Shown here piece by piece: positions 34,613 through 42,935 of a stretch of 64,000 nucleotides of DNA. The notes under the pieces are model-generated. The model was not told where the DNA came from. It saw only the letters and a program-made list of their open reading frames with translations, and made no database searches. Positions within the stretch are counted from its first letter, which is position 1; every line of letters starts with the position of its first letter. This DNA is from Acidobacteriota bacterium (GTDB lineage: Bacteria > Acidobacteriota > Terriglobia > Acidiferrales > UBA7541). The DNA lies in the NCBI GenBank assembly GCA_013289715.1, contig JABCZJ010000019.1, positions 1 to 64,000 on the forward strand, given 5' to 3'. The position numbers and the translations under genes were made by a program.

Positions 34613-35937
34613 ACTTTTTCCTGAACTTCGCCGCCACGCAAGCGCTCGAGCGTCTTGAAAAATTCAGGAAATGAAACACCGACGCACTCGGAGTCTTTGA
34701 TCACCGTATCGCCCTCGGCTCCCAGCGCCGCTACCGCCAGCGCCATTGCAATGCGATGATCGCCCTGCGGATTCACCTTTGCGCCGCGCAGCTTGCTCGT
34801 CGCCGTGCCCGCGCCGGACTCATGGCCTTCCAGGCGCAATCCATCGGGAAATTCCTCCAAGCGCGCTCCCATCTGCCGCAAACCTTCTGCGAGCGTGGCG
34901 ATGCGGTCGCTTTCCTTCACGCGCAATTCTTGCGCATCATGAATCTCAATTCCCTTCTCCGTGAACGGCCCCAGCGCCGCGAGCATCGGCAATTCATCAA
35001 TCATTTCCGCCACTTGCGCGCCCGAAATGCTGCCGCCCACCAGCGGCGCGTGACGCACCGAAACGTCGCCAATGAGTTCTCCATCGCGCGATTGCACTGA
35101 CGCCAGATTGATCGCAGCACCAATCGAAATCAGAAAATCCAGCACGCGCGTGCGGGTGGGGTTCAGCCCCACGTTGTGCAGCATCAGCGACGATTCCGGC
35201 AGCACCAGCGCCGCACCAATCAGGAACACCGCCGACGACAGATCGCCCGGGACAATCAATTGTCGCGGCTGCAATTTCGGTCGCGGCTCGATGCGGACTT
35301 GGTCCTTAGCTACCGTGACGTTGGCCCCGAATTCGCGCAGCGCGAGTTCCGTGTGGTCGCGCGTCCTGACAGACTCACGGACGATGGTCAGACCATCGGC
35401 GTACAAACCAGCCAGTAGAATCGCCGATTTCACCTGTGCGCTCGGCACCGGCAGCGTGTAGTCAATCCCGTACAGTTTTCCGCCGCGAATTTCCAGCGGC
35501 GCGCGGTCCCCATCCGTGCTGCGAATGTCCGCGCCCATTTGCCGCAGAGGATCAACCACTCTGCGCATGGGGCGGCGGCGCAATGAGCTGTCGCCGGTAA
35601 TGGTAGAAGTGAACCTTTGCCCGGCCAGAACACCGGATAGCATGCGAATCGTCGAACCGGAATTTTCCGCGTCAATCGTTCGGCGGGAAGCTTTCAGTCC
35701 ATCGAGCCCCTTTCCCGCGATGCGCACGTGCTCGCCCTTCGCATCCACCGCAATCCCCAGCCGCCGACAACATTCCAGCGTGCTGGCGCAGTCCGCCGCC
35801 GGGGAAAAGTTGCGAATCTCGCTCGCACCCTCTGCCAGCGCGGCTAGAATCGCGTAACGATGCGAAATCGATTTGTCTCCGGGCAGTTCCACTACACCGC
35901 TGACGCTTCCACCGGGCGAAATCGTCTTTCTTGCCAT
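34591..35937 (-). CDS. aroA: 3-phosphoshikimate 1-carboxyvinyltransferase (EPSP synthase)
   Basis: A 448-residue EPSP synthase, the shikimate-pathway enzyme that joins phosphoenolpyruvate to shikimate-3-phosphate. Conserved elements are LPGDKSISHRYAILAALAEG near the N-terminus, ENSGSTIRMLSG, SLRRRPMRRVVDPLRQMGAD, and the C-terminal KESDRIATLAEGLRQMGA and DHRIAMALAVAALG. All landmark Lys/Arg/Asp residues are visible and length is normal. It is monocistronic, divergent from the S55 protease gene and convergent with the DUF4097 gene. Confidence 0.95.
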   Translation of the reverse strand: MARKTISPGGSVSGVVELPGDKSISHRYAILAALAEGASEIRNFSPAADCASTLECCRRLGIAVDAKGEHVRIAGKGLDGLKASRRTIDAENSGSTIRMLSGVLAGQRFTSTITGDSSLRRRPMRRVVDPLRQMGADIRSTDGDRAPLEIRGGKLYGIDYTLPVPSAQVKSAILLAGLYADGLTIVRESVRTRDHTELALREFGANVTVAKDQVRIEPRPKLQPRQLIVPGDLSSAVFLIGAALVLPESSLMLHNVGLNPTRTRVLDFLISIGAAINLASVQSRDGELIGDVSVRHAPLVGGSISGAQVAEMIDELPMLAALGPFTEKGIEIHDAQELRVKESDRIATLAEGLRQMGARLEEFPDGLRLEGHESGAGTATSKLRGAKVNPQGDHRIAMALAVAALGAEGDTVIKDSECVGVSFPEFFKTLERLRGGEVQEKVQEDLRK

Positions 35938-35999
35938 CGCAAGATTCTAGCATGGCGCGATTTGCTTCCCCGGTATGCGGCAGGTATCATGAGCTTCTG

Positions 36000-37826
36000 A
36001 TGCTCGTGGCCCTCCGGAAACTCCTTCCAACCTTTCTCGCCGCTCTGATTCTCCTAACCGGCCCTGCAGTGGCAAGAGCGGACGACACGCCCGCAATTTT
36101 TCCGCTGAGCCAGGTGCAGCCCGGAATGAAATGCGTCGTCTACACGATATTCACTGGCGACCAGATCGAAAAAGTGGACCTGGTCGTTCTGGGCGTGCTG
36201 CACAACGCGATCGGCCCGAAGCAGGACATCATCCTGGTCCAGCTGCTGGGCGAAAAGGTAGAACATACCGGTGTGGTGGCCGGGATGAGCGGAAGCCCGG
36301 TCTATTACGATGGCAAATTGGTCGGCGCGCTGTCGCTGAAGCTCGGTGTCTTTACCAAGGAAGCCATCGGCGGCGTGACGCCAATCGAAAACATGCTTGA
36401 TGTGGGAAAAGCGCCGGAACTCCCTGCAAATTTGTCTGCGTCAGCTGCAGCCGTCAGCGCGCCAACGACGAATACTGGAAATACTTTCTCTGCGTCGCGC
36501 ATCCCCCTTCCCGAAAATTTCGCGCACCAGACCAGCGCCGGCTCGGGCCAATTTCTGGTGCCAATCGAAACTCCGCTGATTTCCACCGGCTTGTACCCGG
36601 AAACGATCGCGCAATTCAGCAAGCAGCTCTCTGGATGGGGCATGACGATGATGGCGGGGGGCACCGCCGCGGCCACACCGGAGGACGCACAGCTGAAACC
36701 AGGCGACATGGTGGGAGTGGAATTAATTCGCGGCGATCTGTCGATCACTCCCGGCTGCACCGTCACCACCGTAGACCACGGTAAAATCCTCGCCTGCGGT
36801 CATCCCATATTTTCCTTCGGCAACGTCTCGATGCCGCTGGCCCGCGCGCATGTGGTCACGACGCTTGCTTCCGCGATGGCTTCCACAAAAATCATCACCA
36901 CTGGCGGGACCATCGGCACGCTGACGCAAGATCGCGTCACCGCCATTGCCGGCCATTTGGGCGAAGGGCCGCCGATGATCCCCGTGGACGTGACCCTCGT
37001 CTCCGGCGACGCGCAAAAGCAATTTCATTTTGAAGTAATCGAGAGTCCGCAGCTCACTCCGGTGCTGGTGGCCGTGGCAACCTACAACGGAATCGTAGGC
37101 AACACGGCGTATGGCGAAGGTTCGACGCTGCAACTCGACGGCGAGATTGCGATCCAAGGGCACACCACTGTTACGCTAAAAGATCTGTTCGCGCCGACCG
37201 ATATGCCTGTACCCGGCGGATTTTTTGTCGCCACCGGCGTGCAGAGTATTTTTGCGCAGATCTACTCGAATCCTTACGAAATCCCGCACGTCGCCGGAAT
37301 TCATCTGCGCGTCACCGCGCTGCCGGAGCGCCGCGCCGCCACCATTGACGACGCCTGGGTGGAAGCAAACGAAGTCCGGCCCGGCCAGACCGTCAACGTG
37401 AAAGTCCAGCTGCGCTCTTATCGCGGCCCCGCGTTCGTGCGGGAATTTCCCATCACGATTCCCATACAGGCCGCGCGCGGCCCGCTGCAACTCGTCATCA
37501 GCGACGCGGAGACCGCGAATCGCACCGTGCAATCACTCACTGCCAGCTCCCAAGGCCAGTTGCCCGGCCTCGAGGAGCTGATCAAACTGATGAACCGCAC
37601 GCACCAAAACGACCGACTGTACGCCACGCTGCTGCAACCCACGCCCACGTTGATGGTTGAGGACAAAGTGATGCCTAATGCGCCGGCATCCGCAATCAAT
37701 GTTCTGGACCAGCGGCAAAGCCCCGGCGGCGCGCGCCTGCTGTATCAGTCCACCGCGGGAGAGTGGTCCGTTGAAATGCATCAAGTAATCTCGGGCGAGC
37801 GAACGCTGACGATTACCGTGAAGTAG
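36000..37826 (+). CDS. Exported S55 (SpoIVB-like) peptidase family protein
   Basis: A 608-residue protein from ATG 36000 with a signal peptide (ALRKLLPTFLAALILLTGPAVA). The S55 domain shows the active-site serine motif VVAGMSGSPVYYDGKLVGALS near residue 95-115, a conserved Gly-His region ILACGHPIFSFGNVSM and LGEGPPMIPVDVTL. SpoIVB cleaves a membrane regulator during Bacillus sporulation; this bacterium shows no sporulation genes here, so the homologue must do something else. The C-terminal half is beta-rich and unassigned. It precedes the propeller gene by 60 bp and probably shares its transcript. Confidence 0.8.
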   Translation: MLVALRKLLPTFLAALILLTGPAVARADDTPAIFPLSQVQPGMKCVVYTIFTGDQIEKVDLVVLGVLHNAIGPKQDIILVQLLGEKVEHTGVVAGMSGSPVYYDGKLVGALSLKLGVFTKEAIGGVTPIENMLDVGKAPELPANLSASAAAVSAPTTNTGNTFSASRIPLPENFAHQTSAGSGQFLVPIETPLISTGLYPETIAQFSKQLSGWGMTMMAGGTAAATPEDAQLKPGDMVGVELIRGDLSITPGCTVTTVDHGKILACGHPIFSFGNVSMPLARAHVVTTLASAMASTKIITTGGTIGTLTQDRVTAIAGHLGEGPPMIPVDVTLVSGDAQKQFHFEVIESPQLTPVLVAVATYNGIVGNTAYGEGSTLQLDGEIAIQGHTTVTLKDLFAPTDMPVPGGFFVATGVQSIFAQIYSNPYEIPHVAGIHLRVTALPERRAATIDDAWVEANEVRPGQTVNVKVQLRSYRGPAFVREFPITIPIQAARGPLQLVISDAETANRTVQSLTASSQGQLPGLEELIKLMNRTHQNDRLYATLLQPTPTLMVEDKVMPNAPASAINVLDQRQSPGGARLLYQSTAGEWSVEMHQVISGERTLTITVK

Positions 37827-37886
37827 GGCAGGCCGCAAAAGATGCCTGGCGGCAAAGATGTCCCGCAGTAAAGGAGATTGGCAGCG

Positions 37887-40214
37887 ATGACACGGCGACT
37901 CATCTTGACGTGCCTTCTGGCGATAGCGCTGATCGCGCCCGCGCTCGTGTACGCCGAGCACACGCATTTCTGGCGGCAATCCGACTACTCGGACTTCGAG
38001 AAAGGCACAGCCAAAGGTGTCGCCATCCGGAGCGACGGCAAGCTGGTCCCGGCGCCGCAATTCGCAGCTTTCGCCGATCCTGATTTGATGTATCTCTGGG
38101 CCTTGCGCACAGATTCGCGCGGCCGCATATACGCAGCAGGCGGCTCGGACGCAAAAGTCCTGCGCTTCGACGACCCAGCCAAGCCCACCACAGTCTTCGA
38201 AGCCCCGGAACTTTCCGCGCAATCCATTGCATTCGACGCTCACGATAATCTCTACGTAGGCACATCGCCCGATGGCAAAGTCTACAAAGTCACTCCCGAT
38301 GGGCAAAAGACCGTCTTCTTCGATCCCAAAGCGAAATACATCTGGGCGTTAGCGCTGGATGCACAAGGAACTCTATTCGTCGGTACCGGAGACAAAGGCG
38401 AAATCTTCGCCGTAACTCCCGACGGCAAGGGCCAGCTCTTTTACCAAAGTGACGAACGCCACGCGCGCTCGCTGGCCTTCGATGCCAAAGGCAATCTCCT
38501 CGTCGGCACCGATCCAGGCGGATTAATTCTGCGCATCGAAATCGCGCGCGCAACCGCGTCAAAAGTGTCGCAAGCTCCGCCCAGGGCCGGCGCGTCCTTC
38601 GTCGTTTACGAAACAGACAAAAAGGAAGTAACGTCGCTGGTAACAGATTCCAGCGGCAACCTCTACGCCGCCGCCATCGGCGAAAAACAACGCCCCGCGA
38701 CCCCAGGCCCGCAAACACTCATCACACCGCAGCTAGCTCCGACAACACCAGCGCTCGCAGCACAGGGCGCCGTAACCGTAGCACTCCAGGCCGCGGCGGC
38801 CGCGCAACCGCCTCCCGCGTTCTCTCTCTTCCCTTCAACGACCGGAGGCGCGCAAGTGGTGAAAATTTCCCCCACAGGCTCGCGCGAAACGCTCTGGACC
38901 TCCCGCGACGACCTTGTTTTCTCCATGGGGTTTTCGCCAAACGGAAAAATCCTTCTTGGCACGGGAAATAAAGGCGCCATCATCGAGCTCCAAGGCGACA
39001 ATATTTATTCGATCGTCGCCAAGACCGCCTCGTCGCAAGTAACCAGCTTGATCGCAGGACGCGATGGCCAGCTCCTCGTCGGCACCGCCAATCCCGGAAA
39101 AATCTTCACGCTCGGCCCCGCCCGGGAAACGCAAGGCACTTTCGAATCCGACCCCTTCGACGCCAAGATTTTCTCGCACTGGGGACGCCTCACCTGGTGG
39201 GGCGAAAGCGGCGCAACGCAGGGAAAAGTTTCCTTCTACGCGCGTTCCGGCAACACCTCAAATCCGGAAAAAGAATGGAGCCCGTGGTCCGGCCCCTACA
39301 AAAGCGCCAGCGGCGAATCCGTAAGCTGTCCGCCGGCCCGCTTCCTGCAGTGGAAAGCAGTATTCCAAATCGCCGACAAGCGCGACGCGCCGGAAGTTTC
39401 CTGGGTCAGCGTCGCCTACCAACCGGAAAATGTCGCGCCCGTCGTGGACGACATCGCCATCCAAGATCCCGGCGTCCGCGTGCAAGGATTTTCAGTCTCG
39501 CCCGGCGGTCCCACAACCGCAGCGTCCGTGCAACTCAAAACGCCACAGCGTACGACAAGCGGCGCCAATCCCTTTCCCAACATCGGCGCGATGTTGGATA
39601 GCACCTTATCAAAACCGCTGAAGATGGACGTGCCACCGCAAGGATTCGCAGAAAAAGGCTATCAAAGCGTCCTCTGGAGCGCGCACGACGACAACGACGA
39701 TGATCTGGTTTTCTCGGTTTACTACCGTGGCGAGGGCGAAGAAACCTGGCGCCTGCTGAAAGATAAACTCACGCAGCGCTTTTATTCCTGGGACAGCACC
39801 ACCATGCCCGACGGCGCGTACTATCTGAAAATTGTTGGCTCGGATTTGCCCTCAAATCCCCCAAGCCAGGCGCTCACCAACGAACGCATCAGCGAGCGCT
39901 TCGAAATTCAAAATACTCCGCCGCGAATCGAAAATCTCCGCGCGGACACCAGCGGCGCGGCGGCGAAGATTACGTTTGATGGAGTAAGCTCCGGCCTGGC
40001 GATCACCCGCGCGCAGTACAGCGTAGATGCCGGCGACTGGCTAATCGTCTTTCCCACAGGCGGACTGTCGGATGGGCCAAAGGAAAGCTATCAGCTCGAC
40101 CTTCCGGGCCTCGCGCCAGGCGCGCACACTTTCTCCGTGCAAATTTCCGACCGCTTCGACAACACGACGGCGGCGCAAGTGGCTTTCACCGTGGCGTCGC
40201 GGTCCGCCAAGTGA
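37887..40214 (+). CDS. Exported beta-propeller (NHL/WD40-like) protein
   Basis: A 775-residue protein with AAGGAG ten bases before ATG 37887 and a signal peptide (LILTCLLAIALIAPALVYAE). Residues ~60-400 carry at least six propeller-type repeats with the pattern SLAFDAKGNLLVGTDPGGLI (variants at ALDAQGTLFVGTGDKGEIF, SIAFDAHDNLYVGTSPDGKVY, LIAGRDGQLLVGTANPGKIF). Residues ~450-770 are beta-rich with Ig/fibronectin-like segments (APVVDDIAIQDPG, IENLRADTSG). No catalytic motif is apparent. It follows the S55 peptidase gene; it may be a surface partner or substrate. A low-complexity Ala/Pro/Thr stretch lies near residue 280-310. Confidence 0.82.
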   Translation: MTRRLILTCLLAIALIAPALVYAEHTHFWRQSDYSDFEKGTAKGVAIRSDGKLVPAPQFAAFADPDLMYLWALRTDSRGRIYAAGGSDAKVLRFDDPAKPTTVFEAPELSAQSIAFDAHDNLYVGTSPDGKVYKVTPDGQKTVFFDPKAKYIWALALDAQGTLFVGTGDKGEIFAVTPDGKGQLFYQSDERHARSLAFDAKGNLLVGTDPGGLILRIEIARATASKVSQAPPRAGASFVVYETDKKEVTSLVTDSSGNLYAAAIGEKQRPATPGPQTLITPQLAPTTPALAAQGAVTVALQAAAAAQPPPAFSLFPSTTGGAQVVKISPTGSRETLWTSRDDLVFSMGFSPNGKILLGTGNKGAIIELQGDNIYSIVAKTASSQVTSLIAGRDGQLLVGTANPGKIFTLGPARETQGTFESDPFDAKIFSHWGRLTWWGESGATQGKVSFYARSGNTSNPEKEWSPWSGPYKSASGESVSCPPARFLQWKAVFQIADKRDAPEVSWVSVAYQPENVAPVVDDIAIQDPGVRVQGFSVSPGGPTTAASVQLKTPQRTTSGANPFPNIGAMLDSTLSKPLKMDVPPQGFAEKGYQSVLWSAHDDNDDDLVFSVYYRGEGEETWRLLKDKLTQRFYSWDSTTMPDGAYYLKIVGSDLPSNPPSQALTNERISERFEIQNTPPRIENLRADTSGAAAKITFDGVSSGLAITRAQYSVDAGDWLIVFPTGGLSDGPKESYQLDLPGLAPGAHTFSVQISDRFDNTTAAQVAFTVASRSAK

Positions 40215-40244
40215 TTCCGGCCGCTGAGTCCGGCGGGCAACCCG

Positions 40245-40658
40245 CTAGTTATCCCAATTGCGCGACACCGACGTACGCTCGAAGCGATCAATTGCCGCGC
40301 CGATCGACATCATTCCAGTTATGTCCCGATCCTTCTCGACGCGCACGACTCGCGCGCTGCAACGCACGTCTTCCGGCGCACGCGCGGTCAATGCGGTGGG
40401 CAGCGTAAAAAAGATCTCCACCGCTTCGCCAACGCTCAGATTTTGCCGGGTCTTGAATGCGATGCCCCGCTCGGAAAGGTTCACAATTTCGCCTTGCTGC
40501 GGCAGCGGAATGGTCGTCAGTATTTTCGCATTCGCGTGCGCCGGCGCCGCCGCGACGCTCGCCACTCCCATCGTCGCGTGCTGTTCCGGGACCACATTGA
40601 ACCGCGCAGGGATTGCGTAGGATTTCCGCGGGGCGATGCGACGCTAGTGGCTCGACAT
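40245..40658 (-). pseudogene. PilZ-domain gene interrupted by an amber codon at position 5
   Basis: A strong GAGGAGGAG ribosome site precedes ATG 40658, then the frame reads Met-Ser-Ser-His-stop (TAG at 40644-40646). The same frame continues without a break as RRIAPRKSYAIPARFNVV and on through QQGEIVNLSERGIAFKTRQNL and FFTLPTALTARAPEDVRCSARVV, a full PilZ domain. The RRxxxR cyclic-di-GMP motif follows the stop immediately, so the only remaining starts (GTG near 40595) would lose it. A CAG-to-TAG change of a Gln codon would explain this. Either the gene is dead, the stop is read through, or the base is an error. Confidence 0.75.
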
Positions 40659-40847
40659 GGACTCCTCCTCGGGAGCTTTGGATCTTGCTTGTTCTCGAAG
40701 TGACTGCCGGAAGGGGTACACTGACGATGGCACTTGCGTTGGTCCGCGTCAAGATGATTAATGTTCTCTGGCGAACCTAAATCACATCGCCATCGCTGCA
40801 AATCCATTTCCACTCGAGATGTGCCATAATGCCCCACTGCGTGTCCC

Positions 40848-41858
40848 ATGTCCCTTCATAGCAAATCAACCGAACTCCAACCGAACGCGCACCAGCCGCT
40901 CAACTTTGCTGCGGCGAACCTGACTCTGAACGCAATTCGCGCCGCGCATCGTCTCATCGCCCCGCGCATCCACCGTACGCCCGTCTTTACTTGCGCGTCT
41001 CTCGATCAGATCGCCGGCGCGCGCCTCTACTTCAAGTGCGAAAACCTGCAAAAGACGGGCTCATTCAAGATTCGCGGCGCCACCAACGCGGTCTTCTCCC
41101 TGACAGACGAGCAAGCAAAATTTGGCGTTGCCGCGCCATCTTCCGGCAACCACGCCGCAGCACTGTCCCAGGCGGCGCGCTGGCGCGGAATCCCCGCCTA
41201 CATCGTCATGCCGCGGAACTCCTCGCCGGCGAAAAAGAGCGCGGTAGAAGCCTACGGCGGGCAAATCACTGAATCCGAGCCGAATATCGCATCGCGCGAA
41301 GCCGTCACCGCCCAAGTGATCAAGCGAACCGGTGCGTATCTGGTGCATCCTTACAACGATGCGCGGGTTATCGCCGGACAAGGAACCGCGGCGCTGGAGT
41401 TGCTTGAGGAAATCCCCGATCTCGATGTGATGATCACCCCGGCCAGCGGTGGCGGATTGCTCAGTGGCACCGCCATCGCCGCGAAGAGTCTGCGCCCAAC
41501 GATCCGCGTGATAGGCGGTGAGCCGCGCAACGCGGACGACGTTTACCGCTCGCTCGCCTCTGGAAAAATCGAAGCGGCGGCAGCCACCGAGACCATGGCG
41601 GACGGATTGCGCGCCACCTTGTGCCCGCTCACGTTTTCAATTCTTCGCGAACGAGTGGACGAAGTGTCGCTGGTGACGGAAGAAGAAATCGTGCAGGCCA
41701 TGCTGTTGTTGTGGGAGCGCACAAAATTGGTCGTAGAACCTTCCGGCGCCGTGGCCGCTGCGCCGGCGCTCTTTCGAAAAGTCGGCGCCGCGGGCAAGAG
41801 GATCGGCATCATCCTCTCGGGCGGGAACCTCGACCTGCGCAAACTTCCCTTCTCCTAA
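40848..41858 (+). CDS. Threonine/serine dehydratase-like PLP enzyme
   Basis: A 336-residue fold-type II PLP enzyme. The Schiff-base Lys is in the motif KTGSFKIRGA (residues ~65-75), SSGNHAAALS binds the substrate carboxylate, and SGGGLLSG (near 200) holds the PLP phosphate. A C-terminal Ser-Gly motif (ILSGGNLDL) is also typical. This matches catabolic threonine dehydratase and serine racemase-type proteins, which lack the ACT-like regulatory domain of IlvA. It probably deaminates threonine or serine, or racemises serine. It lies between PilZ genes on the opposite strand. Confidence 0.9.
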   Translation: MSLHSKSTELQPNAHQPLNFAAANLTLNAIRAAHRLIAPRIHRTPVFTCASLDQIAGARLYFKCENLQKTGSFKIRGATNAVFSLTDEQAKFGVAAPSSGNHAAALSQAARWRGIPAYIVMPRNSSPAKKSAVEAYGGQITESEPNIASREAVTAQVIKRTGAYLVHPYNDARVIAGQGTAALELLEEIPDLDVMITPASGGGLLSGTAIAAKSLRPTIRVIGGEPRNADDVYRSLASGKIEAAAATETMADGLRATLCPLTFSILRERVDEVSLVTEEEIVQAMLLLWERTKLVVEPSGAVAAAPALFRKVGAAGKRIGIILSGGNLDLRKLPFS

Positions 41859-41903
41859 TTCCATTTATTCCGCGCACTTTTTTCGCAGCAATCGCTCTGC
41901 TAT

Positions 41904-42383
41904 CTATAGGTCGTCGAGCGGGCGCCAATCATTCGGTGGAAATGCAATCCTCCAGAAATTAGGCGCTGGAGAATCGAATTCGATGGGAATCTGAAATCCG
42001 TCGGGCATCTCGCGCGATGGACGGACCACCTTGCAGGCCACGCGTTCCTTCGTTCCAGAATGCTCCAGCACGAAGCGTGTTTCCGGCGGCAGTCCCTGTT
42101 TCAGAATAATCATGGCACCGTGATTGTTCACGCTCAGCGTCACGGTTTCAAATGTTGTGAGTTTGCCGTTGAGCGCCACGTACAGGCTGGCGCGTACACG
42201 AAGTAGCACGCGCTGACTGCGCCGTTTTTCCTCTCCCGCGGCCGCGTGAGCTTCGCCCGCCAACCCGACTTTGTGCGCTCGCACCGGACTGGGCGGCGCT
42301 GCCGCCCGAGCGGGCGTCGGCGCTGATCTCAGCGGTGACGCATAAGTTCTCGCTGCAGGGACCCTTAACGGTTCAAGTTTCAA
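41904..42383 (-). CDS. PilZ-domain protein (second of pair)
   Basis: A 159-residue protein whose likely start is TTG 42383, overlapping the stop of the preceding PilZ gene (TTGA); longer upstream reading frames overlap that gene. The N-terminus is Ala/Pro-rich. The PilZ domain follows with the RRSQR motif, then VTLSVNNHGAMII as the second binding strand and FQIPIEFDSPAPNFWRIAFPPNDW at the end. PilZ domains bind cyclic-di-GMP through these motifs. The shared TTGA junction suggests translational coupling with its neighbour. Confidence 0.75.
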   Translation of the reverse strand: MKLEPLRVPAARTYASPLRSAPTPARAAAPPSPVRAHKVGLAGEAHAAAGEEKRRSQRVLLRVRASLYVALNGKLTTFETVTLSVNNHGAMIILKQGLPPETRFVLEHSGTKERVACKVVRPSREMPDGFQIPIEFDSPAPNFWRIAFPPNDWRPLDDL

Positions 42384-42718
42384 AGCTCCACACCCCAGAA
42401 ATTTTGGTCGGCCGAAATGAACTCTACCCCCACATCCCAACCGTCCGGCCGCCGCATCCCCTTCCACACGACGTGCCCATCCACAGCGCGGCGCGTGGCC
42501 ATGTTTGTCACGCGTAATCTCTGTTGCAATTCAACTTCCTTTGGAGACACCAGCAGGCAGCCGTAGGCATTCACGACCCGGGTTATCGCGGGCTCCTGGC
42601 TCAGCGGGCCGCCGTGCCCGTTCAACTCTATCGTGACAGGCACGCGCGAATTCATCCGCGGACCGCGCCGCTTCTTGCGCATTCTTATGTCTCTAGGCAG
42701 GTCGACACCAAATGGCAT
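42380..42718 (-). CDS. PilZ-domain protein (first of pair)
   Basis: A 112-residue protein from ATG 42718 (GGAG nine bases upstream; the frame extends to 42787). It begins with a basic RRGPRMNSRVPVTIELN stretch that fits the RxxxR-type PilZ motif, but the second motif reads VVNAYGCLLVS rather than the usual D/NxSxxG, so ligand affinity may be reduced. It ends in WDVGVEFISADQNFWGVEL. The downstream PilZ gene starts within its stop codon. Confidence 0.72.
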   Translation of the reverse strand: MPFGVDLPRDIRMRKKRRGPRMNSRVPVTIELNGHGGPLSQEPAITRVVNAYGCLLVSPKEVELQQRLRVTNMATRRAVDGHVVWKGMRRPDGWDVGVEFISADQNFWGVEL

Positions 42719-42935
42719 CCTGATTGACTCCCCGCGAGGCTGGCACGAAACACGGGTAAGCAATCCCACATTCCGGGACGTATGCACGTCCTGAACTCAT
42801 GCTAGATAGCAGCACTAGTACGGTCAATGGTACGAAGTGACAGGTAGTTTTGGTACAGCTTTAGATGCGCACCTGTACTCGCGGACAAGCAGACGAAGAA
42901 TTTACGAAGCGAGAAATTTCCGTTCGGCGACCTTG

